12,483 nucleotides of DNA from the NCBI GenBank assembly GCA_030622585.1, contig JAUXFZ010000025.1, forward strand, positions 1 through 12,483, in the 5' to 3' direction. Positions 7,384-12,483 of the stretch are shown in pieces. A program made the position numbers and the translations under genes. This stretch comes from Myxococcales bacterium (lineage in GTDB: Bacteria; Myxococcota_A; Polyangia; Polyangiales; Houyiibacteriaceae). How positions within the stretch are numbered: position 1 is the first letter of the stretch; every line of letters starts with the position of its first letter. A model generated the notes under the pieces. That model saw only the letters and a program-made list of their open reading frames with translations. It ran no database searches and was not told where the DNA came from.

Positions 7384-8070
7384 ATGCGAACCGCAGCCCT
7401 ATTCATGTTGGCCGGTGTACTCCTGGTTGGGTGCCCGAAAGAAAAAGACGCACAGAGCACGAGCCAAGGCGACCCAAGCCGTGCGCCGGCCCCGGAGGAG
7501 ACCCAAGAGGAGGGCAACGAGGTGACCCCTGAAGGACAAGCACCTGACCGCTACACCGTCGAGCTCGAGACCACCAAAGGCACCATCGTGATCGACGTTC
7601 GCCGCGACTGGGCTCCGCATGGCGCCGACCGCTTCTACGAGCTGGTGCAGAACGGGTATTACAGCGACGTCGCGTTCTTCCGCGTCATCAGTGGATTCAT
7701 GGCTCAGGTTGGAATCAGCGGGGACCCTGCGCTCAACGCGGAGTGGCGCTCAAAGCCAATCCCCGATGACGCCGTCAAGGCGAGCAACGCGCGCGGCACC
7801 GCGACCTTCGCGACCTCGGGGCCCAACTCGCGAACGACGCAGTTCTTCATCAGCTTCTCGGACAACTCCCGCCTCGATGGGATGGGATTTGCGCCGTTTG
7901 GCAAGATCAAAGACATGGCCACGGTCGAAGCGCTTTACAACGGCTACGGCGAAGGAGCCCCCCGGGGCCGCGGTCCTGATCAGGGGCGGATGCAGGCCGA
8001 GGGCAACACGTATCTCCGGGAAAGCTTTCCGAAGCTCGACTACATCAAGAGCGCCAAGATCATCGAGTGA
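7384..8070 (+). CDS. Cyclophilin-type peptidyl-prolyl cis-trans isomerase, predicted lipoprotein
   Basis: Catalyses proline cis-trans isomerisation during protein folding, here outside the cytoplasm. Residues 1-17 form a lipoprotein signal peptide (MRTAALFMLAGVLLVGC, lipobox LVGC, lipidated Cys17). A Glu/Pro/Gln-rich flexible linker (~18-56) leads to a cyclophilin domain (~57-228). Family features: VELETTKGTIVIDV, FFRVISGFMAQVG with the catalytic Arg (R100), GTATFATSGPNSRTTQFFI and FGKIKDM. The bacterial 'HR' of FHRVI is FR here and the usual Q-G-G after M-x-Q is V-G, both mild departures. A sequence of 228 residues is typical for secreted cyclophilins. It follows dnaJ by 46 bp and may be co-transcribed. 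The last 11 bp overlap the end of recF on the opposite strand. Confidence 0.92.
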   Translation: MRTAALFMLAGVLLVGCPKEKDAQSTSQGDPSRAPAPEETQEEGNEVTPEGQAPDRYTVELETTKGTIVIDVRRDWAPHGADRFYELVQNGYYSDVAFFRVISGFMAQVGISGDPALNAEWRSKPIPDDAVKASNARGTATFATSGPNSRTTQFFISFSDNSRLDGMGFAPFGKIKDMATVEALYNGYGEGAPRGRGPDQGRMQAEGNTYLRESFPKLDYIKSAKIIE

Positions 8071-9169
8071 TGCTCCCCGCCTGAACTTGAAAATCGACCC
8101 GGTCGTCTTCCAACAAGATGAACTCCGGATGGGTGGTGGTCAGGAAAACCTGGCCACCCGTGTGGCTCAATACCTCGAAAAACCTGCGATTTCGGCTCCG
8201 GTCGAGCTCGCTCGATACGTCGTCCAGCAATAGGATCGGCACCCTGCCAGTGCGCTCGCTCAGCAGGTCGAGCTCCGCGGTCTTGAGCGCGAGGACGATG
8301 GTCCGATGCTGTCCCTGCGAGCCGTGATGACGCGCGCCGACTTCGTGCAGCCGCAGCTCGAGGTCGTCCCCGTGCGGTCCGTCCGCTGTGAACCCGCGGG
8401 CTCGATCTTTGTCGAACGAGCGCTCGAGCGCTTCGGCGATTGCCTCCTCCGTGGGTTCGACACGTGGCAGATACCGAACCCCAAGTGGGGTATCACCAGC
8501 GAACACTTCGGAGAACGCGCGCACGACCCTCGGCGCCAGGTCATCGATTAGGCGTCGGCGAGCCTGCCCGACAATAGCCCCTGCCTTGCTCAGGATGGCG
8601 TCATAGGCCCGAACTGAACGTCGGTCAGTACGTTCGTCCTTGAGCAGCCGGTTGCGGCTCCGAAGGGCCTTCTCGTAGGTTCCAAGGGTCGAGCCGTAGA
8701 TCGGATCCATCTGCTCGAGCATTCGGTCGAGAAACGCTCGGCGTTTATCCGGGGCACCCGAAGCGAGGATCAGGTCTCCTGGATGAAACAACACCATCCG
8801 GACAGTTTGGTGCCACGCGCTGGTCGAGCGTGGACGCTTGCCATCGAGCTGAAGACGGCGCCGCTGTGAACGACCGATGTCGATCCGCAGCTTGTGCGCC
8901 GCCGGCCCTCCTTCCAGAGTCGCTTCGAGCGAGGCGCTGTCCGCCTCGAGCCCGATCAGATCGTCCGTCTTCGCGCCACGAAAGCTCTTCAGTGCCCCCA
9001 GGTAGTAGAGCGCCTCGAGCAGATTGGACTTCCCCGCTCCGTTGTCGCCGTGGATCACGTTGAAATGTGGCCCGGGCTCGAAGGCGACGGGTTGGAGGTT
9101 TCGAAATCCACGCGCCCGCAGAGCCGTCACCCGGCTGGGGGTCTCCGCACTCCGCGAATCCGAAGTCAA
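8060..9169 (-). CDS. recF: DNA replication and repair protein RecF
   Basis: SMC-like ATPase that, with RecO and RecR, loads RecA at single-strand gaps. Walker A is GDNGAGKS (residues 41-48), with RecF-typical FHPGDL and DKRRAFLDRML in the middle. The ABC signature is GSQGQHRT (283-290) and Walker B is ILLLDDVSSELD (312-323), followed by the D-loop and TTTHPEF. All key ATPase motifs are intact. The frame allows a TTG start (9169), which sits 17 bp after the dnaN stop. A GTG at 9130 (residue 14) would begin VTALRARGFRNL and match the usual short RecF N-terminus (MxLxxLxLxDFRN) more closely. The small gap after dnaN indicates a dnaN-recF operon. gyrB, often next, is absent; instead recF runs tail-to-tail into the cyclophilin gene. 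Confidence 0.96.
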   Translation of the reverse strand: MTSDSRSAETPSRVTALRARGFRNLQPVAFEPGPHFNVIHGDNGAGKSNLLEALYYLGALKSFRGAKTDDLIGLEADSASLEATLEGGPAAHKLRIDIGRSQRRRLQLDGKRPRSTSAWHQTVRMVLFHPGDLILASGAPDKRRAFLDRMLEQMDPIYGSTLGTYEKALRSRNRLLKDERTDRRSVRAYDAILSKAGAIVGQARRRLIDDLAPRVVRAFSEVFAGDTPLGVRYLPRVEPTEEAIAEALERSFDKDRARGFTADGPHGDDLELRLHEVGARHHGSQGQHRTIVLALKTAELDLLSERTGRVPILLLDDVSSELDRSRNRRFFEVLSHTGGQVFLTTTHPEFILLEDDRVDFQVQAGSITR

Positions 9170-9186
9170 CGCCCTGCCCCGCTCGA

Positions 9187-10323
9187 CTAGATGCGCATGG
9201 GCATGATGACGCCGATGAACTCGGAATTGCCACCGACAGGCTTCAGCACGCCGGGGTCACGCTCCCCGCTGAGCTCGATCGCAATCTCGTCGTGCGTCAT
9301 CGCACTGAGCGCATCAAGCAGATATCGCGCATTGAAGCCGATTTTGAGCTCGTCGCCGGCGTAGTCGACATCGACCTCCTCGCTGCCCTCGCCGACCTCG
9401 GGATTCTGGCTTTGCAATCGCAACAGCCCCGGCGCGATCATGAGCTGAACGCCGCCGCTTTTGTCGTTCGCCACCAAGCTGATGCGCCTCAGCGCCTCGA
9501 CCAACGGCCCGCGCGCGGCGATGACCGTTCGACTTTGCTTGCTGGGGATCACCTTGTTGTACGGTGGGAAGTTCTCGTCGGCGAGCTTCACGCTCAGACA
9601 AAGGTCTTCGCGCTGAAAGAAGGCATTCCCGCCGGATGTTGCGATGCCGATGGTCGGCGCGTCTTCGCCTTTCCCCTTCCCGGCTTTGATGTCGTCCAGC
9701 AGCCGCTTTAGCTCGCCGATGCCCTTGTGTGGGACCAGCATGCTGAAGTTCATCATGGATCCCTTGCCGCCGATCTTCTGCTCCGCCTTCGATAGGCGAT
9801 GACCGTCCGTGGTCACCATCCGAACCACCTTGCCGTCCCCTTCGAACAGCGTCCCGGCTAGATGTGGTCGGGTATCATCGTGAGACATCGAGTACTGCGT
9901 CAGCGCGATCAACTCGGCGAGACGGGCGGCTTCTAGGTGTGCGAAGTCCGCATCGCCCGGATTGGGCAGCGGGGGAAAATCTTCTCCCGGCATCGCGGGA
10001 ATCCGGTACCGAACCTTGCCGCACTTGAGCTCGACCGCATGGCTGTCGCTGAGCGTCCAGCTGACCTCACCTTCGGGGAGATTCTTGACGATGTCGAAGA
10101 GCGTGCGCGCGGCGACGGCGATCGTGCCGCCCTTTTTGATGTTCGCAGGAACGACGGTAGTCACACCGAGATAAAGATCGGTCGCGGACAGGCGAAGCCG
10201 GTCTGGCCCTTCCGCCGTAAGCAGCACGTTGGACAAGATGTGCATCGAGCTTTTGCGATCAGCGACGCCGTGGGTCCGTGCAAGACCCCGGAGAAACTGT
10301 TGCTTGTCGATCGTGAGCTCCAT
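9187..10323 (-). CDS. dnaN: DNA polymerase III beta subunit (sliding clamp)
   Basis: Ring-shaped processivity clamp that tethers the replicative polymerase and other partners to DNA. It begins MELTIDKQQFLRGL, has SSMHILSNVLL typical of the first clamp domain and VRYRIPAMPGEDFP plus TDGHRLSKAE in the middle, and ends GVIMPMRI, the conserved clamp terminus. Length is 378 residues. ATG 10323 is chosen because GGAAGTGA, a 7/8 match to the extended Shine-Dalgarno, lies 8 nt upstream (10332-10339). A GTG at 10335 would add only four residues and overlaps that site. recF follows after 17 bp. The upstream gap to dnaA is 334 bp and contains a candidate promoter and DnaA-box-like sites, so dnaN probably has its own, possibly DnaA-responsive, transcription start. 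Confidence 0.97.
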   Translation of the reverse strand: MELTIDKQQFLRGLARTHGVADRKSSMHILSNVLLTAEGPDRLRLSATDLYLGVTTVVPANIKKGGTIAVAARTLFDIVKNLPEGEVSWTLSDSHAVELKCGKVRYRIPAMPGEDFPPLPNPGDADFAHLEAARLAELIALTQYSMSHDDTRPHLAGTLFEGDGKVVRMVTTDGHRLSKAEQKIGGKGSMMNFSMLVPHKGIGELKRLLDDIKAGKGKGEDAPTIGIATSGGNAFFQREDLCLSVKLADENFPPYNKVIPSKQSRTVIAARGPLVEALRRISLVANDKSGGVQLMIAPGLLRLQSQNPEVGEGSEEVDVDYAGDELKIGFNARYLLDALSAMTHDEIAIELSGERDPGVLKPVGGNSEFIGVIMPMRI

Positions 10324-10331
10324 GGTGTGGT

Positions 10332-10339
10332 TCACTTCC
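10332..10339 (-). promoter_or_regulatory. Ribosome binding site of dnaN
   Basis: GGAAGTGA on the minus strand, seven of eight bases matching GGAGGTGA, with 8 nt to ATG 10323. It supports that start over the GTG at 10335, which overlaps the site. Confidence 0.6.
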
Positions 10340-10356
10340 TAGATGACTGTGTCTGT

Positions 10357-10365
10357 TTATCCACT
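10357..10365 (+). promoter_or_regulatory. DnaA-box-like site in the dnaN leader
   Basis: TTATCCACT matches the DnaA box TTATCCACA at 8 of 9 positions. It lies between the candidate dnaN promoter and the dnaN start, beside the AT-rich stretch. Confidence 0.5.
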
Positions 10366-10386
10366 GCGTTAGATCTATGAATTTTA

Positions 10387-10415
10387 AAATTAGTCGTCGT
10401 CTTAACAGCTGTGAA
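10387..10415 (-). promoter_or_regulatory. dnaN: Candidate dnaN promoter
   Basis: On the minus strand TTCACA (10410-10415, 5/6 to TTGACA), a 17-nt spacer and TAATTT (10387-10392, 3/6 to TATAAT). Transcription would begin near 10380, leaving a leader of about 57 nt before ATG 10323. The -35 lies inside a TGTGAATTG near-box and beside the perfect DnaA box at 10417-10425, so DnaA bound there would be expected to affect it. Confidence 0.4.
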
Positions 10416-10416
10416 T

Positions 10417-10425
10417 TGTGAATAA
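10417..10425 (-). promoter_or_regulatory. DnaA box upstream of dnaN
   Basis: TTATTCACA on the minus strand is an exact match to the TTATNCACA consensus. A second, poorer site (CAATTCACA, 7/9) overlaps it at 10410-10418. It sits just upstream of the candidate dnaN -35. Confidence 0.6.
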
Positions 10426-10481
10426 AGCAAGGTAACCATTTGGAAGGACTAAGCTTTGGTCGATTTCCGAGATGGGGAGGA

Positions 10482-10542
10482 AAGCTGGGGCGAATGGGGA
10501 GAGTCCACGCTGCGAGTAATTCCCAGGGTCAGTCCCCAGCTT
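10482..10542. repeat. 9-bp inverted repeat in the dnaA-dnaN gap
   Basis: AAGCTGGGG (10482-10490) and CCCCAGCTT (10534-10542) are perfect reverse complements separated by 43 nt. No coding gene is supported here. It could be a structured RNA element in the dnaA 3' end or simply chance. Confidence 0.45.
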
Positions 10543-10601
10543 GATCGCAGCCTGAGCACAGGTCGAGCATAGGCGGGGGTATACACCAAAAGCGTGCGGA
10601 A

Positions 10602-10620
10602 GGCCCGGCTTGCCCAGGCC
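10602..10620 (-). terminator. Possible hairpin after dnaA
   Basis: In minus-strand RNA, GGCCUGG pairs with CCGGGCC around a GCAAG loop: seven pairs including one U-G wobble. The plus-strand copy would have a C-A mismatch at that pair, so the hairpin suits the dnaA transcript. It starts about 38 nt after the dnaA stop. Only a CTTTTGG run follows some 10 nt later, so termination would be weak. Confidence 0.3.
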
Positions 10621-10657
10621 TCCCATCGGCTCCCGTGAGGCGAAAACTGCAGCGCCA

Positions 10658-12016
10658 TCAGATACCGAGCTTGCGCTCGATGGCACCCACGGCTCCGAGA
10701 ACCCGCTCGTCTTGATCCTCGATTAGGCCGCTGATCTTGCGAACGGCGCTCATGACGGTGGTGTGGTCTTTTCCGCCGAAGCGTTCACCGAGCTCTGGGT
10801 AGCTGGTTCCAAGCCGTTGCCTGCAAACGTACATCGCGATCATACGAGGAAAGCTGACCGCGCGATGACGCCGTCGAGACTTGAGGTCGGCCAGGCGGAT
10901 GCCGAAGTAGCCACACGCGATGCGTTGAATGTCTTCGACGCTCGTCTCGGTGTCCTGGTTCGGGATGGCCGTTCGCATCGTCTCTTTGGCCAGCTCGAGG
11001 TCCATCGGAAGCCCGAGGAGCTCGGCCTTGACAGCGACACGCAGGAGGGTGCCTTCGAGCTCCCGAACGTTGCTGCGAACGGTTTGCGCCAAAAAGAGGG
11101 CAACCTCGCTCTGAAGCTGAATCCCCTCGCTCTCGGCCTTCTGTTGCAAGATGGCAATGCGAGTATCGAGCTCGGGGGCCTGGACGTCGGCGACCATCCC
11201 GGATTGAAAGCGACTGATCAGACGTTCCTGCATCTCCGAGATCTGATGTGGGTAGACGTCCGAGGTGACGACGATCTGCTTGTCGGAGTGATACAGGGCG
11301 TTGAACGTGTGGAAGAATTCTTCTTGGGTCTGCTCCCGGCCGGCGAGGAACTGGATGTCGTCCATCAACAAGACGTCGCACTGCGTTCGGTAGCGCTCTC
11401 GGAATGTATTGATCTGGTGGTTCTGCAACGACCAGATGAATTCATTGGTGAACTGTTCCGCTGATATATAACGAATTCGTGACCGCGGGTTGCGCTGCAT
11501 GACCGCGTGACCGATGGCGTTGACCAGATGGGTCTTGCCGAGGCCCACGCCCCCATAAATGAAGAGCGGGTTGTACCGGCTGCCTGGATCGGAGCCGCAA
11601 GCGACGCTTGCGGCGTGCGCGAGCTGATTCGCTGGGCCGACTACGAAGTTCTTGAAGCGATACTTCGGGTTGAGATCGGCGTTCACCGGGGCCCTCGGGG
11701 TCGCGCGTGGTGCACGGGGAGCCGGCGGCGGGGTCGACTCCCGCGTGGCTTGTGCCTTATCGCGCAGCGTCTCATCGAGCTCCCAGCGAACCTTCTGCGG
11801 CACGGGCGTGTCGCCAGCCGTGGTCTGCAGAGCTTCGAGGATCATGTCGAGGTAGTGCGCTGCGATCCACTCGGCAAAGAACTGATTCGGGATGCGCAGA
11901 ACGATGGAGTCGCTCTCGATGCCACCGAACTGAAGCGGCCGCAGCCACGTTTCAAAGTTCTCGTTCGAGAGGTGTCCCTTCAGACTCCCCAGCGTTTGTT
12001 CCCACAATTGTTCCAT
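10658..12016 (-). CDS. dnaA: Chromosomal replication initiator protein DnaA
   Basis: AAA+ initiator that binds DnaA boxes, melts the origin and loads the helicase. Domain I is residues 1-~80 (MEQLWEQTLGSL, NFETWLRPLQF), and domain II is a short Pro/Ala/Arg-rich linker (~92-112). Domain III runs ~113-330 with Walker A GGVGLGKT (155-162), Walker B LLMDD (216-220) and the sensor/arginine region (ERLISRF). Domain IV has the helix-turn-helix signature GGKDHTTV (414-421; Lys where many homologues have Arg). Length is 452 residues, normal. ATG 12016 is preceded by TAAGGAG and begins the family-typical N-terminus. A TTG at 12100 would add 28 residues that read through a leader hairpin and are not family-like. 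It is separated from dnaN by 334 bp, longer than in a tight dnaA-dnaN operon. The leader carries DnaA-box-like sequences, consistent with autoregulation. Confidence 0.98.
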   Translation of the reverse strand: MEQLWEQTLGSLKGHLSNENFETWLRPLQFGGIESDSIVLRIPNQFFAEWIAAHYLDMILEALQTTAGDTPVPQKVRWELDETLRDKAQATRESTPPPAPRAPRATPRAPVNADLNPKYRFKNFVVGPANQLAHAASVACGSDPGSRYNPLFIYGGVGLGKTHLVNAIGHAVMQRNPRSRIRYISAEQFTNEFIWSLQNHQINTFRERYRTQCDVLLMDDIQFLAGREQTQEEFFHTFNALYHSDKQIVVTSDVYPHQISEMQERLISRFQSGMVADVQAPELDTRIAILQQKAESEGIQLQSEVALFLAQTVRSNVRELEGTLLRVAVKAELLGLPMDLELAKETMRTAIPNQDTETSVEDIQRIACGYFGIRLADLKSRRRHRAVSFPRMIAMYVCRQRLGTSYPELGERFGGKDHTTVMSAVRKISGLIEDQDERVLGAVGAIERKLGI

Positions 12017-12019
12017 CGT

Positions 12020-12026
12020 CTCCTTA
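12020..12026 (-). promoter_or_regulatory. Shine-Dalgarno of dnaA
   Basis: TAAGGAG on the minus strand, 3 nt before ATG 12016. It is the strongest ribosome site near this gene and decides the start in favour of 12016 over the TTG at 12100. The spacing is shorter than usual. Confidence 0.65.
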
Positions 12027-12060
12027 CCCCCGAAAAGACCGCAATTCAGCACCAACGTCC

Positions 12061-12084
12061 CCAAGCTATCCACAGCCAGCTTGG
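12061..12084. promoter_or_regulatory. Leader hairpin of dnaA with a DnaA-box-like loop
   Basis: CCAAGCT (12061-12067) and AGCTTGG (12078-12084) are perfect 7-bp inverted arms around a 10-nt loop. The loop and the end of the left arm contain CTATCCACA (12066-12074), an 8/9 match to the DnaA box TTATCCACA. It lies about 45 nt upstream of the dnaA ATG, a usual place for an autoregulatory box. Confidence 0.5.
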
Positions 12085-12223
12085 ACCGAGCGATCGGCAA
12101 TTAATCCACCAACATTCACCGACCCTGGCGAGCGCCGACTGGTGTCCTTCGAGTGAAGGGCGCCGAAACTAGCAACGAGTTTCAGAAGCGTCTACGGGAA
12201 TCGACAAACAAATTTCTAACCAC

Positions 12224-12316
12224 TTGTGATCGCGAAAGATTAACGCGCAGTTTTTTTGACAGCTACCCGCACATCTTTACGCGTTGTATTTTGGCTGTTG
12301 ACAAAGTGTTGTGATC
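12224..12316. repeat. Direct repeat TTGTGATC in the origin-like region
   Basis: TTGTGATC occurs at 12224-12231 and 12309-12316, flanking the A/T-rich centre. It is not a good DnaA box (TGTGATC lacks the ATAA half). Only two copies are seen, so significance is uncertain. Confidence 0.4.
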
Positions 12317-12426
12317 ATTCCGAATTACGTCGTGTTATCGTTTGCGCAACATCCAGCGCGTTCTATCTCCCATTTCGTCCACAGCGGTTGGTGATTTTCC
12401 GCGCACTCGATCGCACCCGAACGGTA

Positions 12427-12468
12427 TGAGTTGCGAGTCGGCTCCACAACTTATCCACCGACAACTCA
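12427..12468. repeat. Inverted repeat around a DnaA-box-like site at the right edge
   Basis: TGAGTTG (12427-12433) pairs with CAACTCA (12462-12468), and inside it TCGG (12438-12441) pairs with CCGA (12458-12461). That leaves a 4-nt bulge on the left and a 16-nt loop. TTATCCACC (12451-12459, 8/9 to the DnaA box) spans the loop and inner stem. Confidence 0.4.
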
Positions 12469-12483
12469 CGATGTTTCCGTTGG

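Larger units (their letters stand above)
10366..10440. other. AT-rich segment in the dnaA-dnaN gap, possible unwinding element
   Basis: This stretch is clearly richer in A/T than the surrounding DNA. It contains the perfect 12-bp palindrome AATTTTAAAATT (10380-10391) and is flanked on the left and overlapped on the right by DnaA-box-like sites. That arrangement resembles a DNA unwinding element, but it also includes the proposed dnaN promoter, which could explain the A/T content by itself. Confidence 0.4.
12101..12483. other. Non-coding origin-like region right of dnaA, continues past the window
   Basis: No supported gene in 383 bp. It contains box-like sites TAATCCACC (12102-12110, 7/9), TCGTCCACA (12375-12383, 7/9) and TTATCCACC (12451-12459, 8/9), an A/T-rich middle (about 12205-12340, with a T7 run at 12251-12257) and TTGTGATC twice. 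Position beside dnaA with dnaN-recF behind it is the classical origin context. None of these boxes is a perfect consensus match, so the origin call rests on context plus clustering. The dnaA promoter should lie here, but I found no convincing -35/-10 pair on the minus strand. Confidence 0.55.

Noticed and set aside
9067..9711. A 214-residue plus-strand open frame over recF/dnaN
   Set aside because: Antisense to the conserved ends of recF and dnaN, with no own motif.
10402..10686. A 94-residue minus-strand open frame in the dnaA-dnaN gap
   Set aside because: It overlaps the dnaA 3' end, has no ribosome site or recognisable motif, and crosses the boxes and inverted repeat.
12017..12100. TTG start giving DnaA 28 extra residues
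   Set aside because: The extension is not like any DnaA N-terminus and reads through the leader hairpin and Shine-Dalgarno site.
11507..12172. A 221-residue plus-strand open frame over dnaA and its leader
   Set aside because: Antisense to DnaA domains I-III; composition typical of a shadow frame.
12305..12320. GTGTTGTGATC as a DnaA box on the minus strand
   Set aside because: The required TGTGNATAA half is not matched (TGTGATCAT); kept only as a direct repeat.
1..12483. tRNA, rRNA, CRISPR array, insertion sequence or phage/defence genes
   Set aside because: Looked for cloverleaf-type sequences, regularly spaced repeats, terminal inverted repeats with transposase motifs and defence domains; none was seen.

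Overview
The window is GC-rich, densely packed chromosomal DNA from a bacterium. It ends at, or just inside, a probable replication origin. The order dnaA-dnaN-recF beside a box-rich, relatively AT-rich non-coding stretch is the classical origin neighbourhood. An exported protein with a CFI-box-like C-terminus and a Dickkopf-like Cys-rich patch, followed by a DUF4266/DUF3570 pair, suggests Myxococcota or another former deltaproteobacterial lineage. That placement is inference from gene content; no rRNA is present to confirm it.

Layout, left to right. (1) 1-1767 (+): uvrB, lacking its first ~95 codons, which lie outside the window. (2) 1860-5256 (+): a compact run of three exported proteins: a 671-residue secreted protein with a CFI-box-type tail, a small DUF4266 lipoprotein ending in GGGCGCN, and a DUF3570 outer-membrane beta-barrel candidate. 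Their reading frames overlap or abut, so they probably form one operon. (3) 5253-6164 (-): an S4-domain RluA-type pseudouridine synthase, whose stop codon overlaps that of the DUF3570 gene. (4) 6216-8070 (+): a complete type I DnaJ, then a lipoprotein cyclophilin, which looks like a small protein-folding pair. (5) 8060-12016 (-): recF, dnaN and dnaA, read leftward away from the origin. (6) 12017-12483: dnaA leader plus origin-like DNA, running off the right edge.

How the parts relate. DnaA, the beta clamp and RecF form the initiation/replication set. The region has DnaA-box-like sequences on both sides of dnaA: in the dnaA leader and to its right, and in the 334-bp dnaA-dnaN gap, which also holds an AT-rich segment and a candidate dnaN promoter. 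This fits either a bipartite origin or DnaA autoregulation. The exported trio is the least understood part; its families are uncharacterised and I do not assign a biochemical function. No tRNA, rRNA, CRISPR array, insertion sequence or phage gene was seen. Most of the window is ordinary housekeeping DNA; the points worth a second look are the two-sided origin architecture and the exported CFI-box/DUF4266/DUF3570 module.
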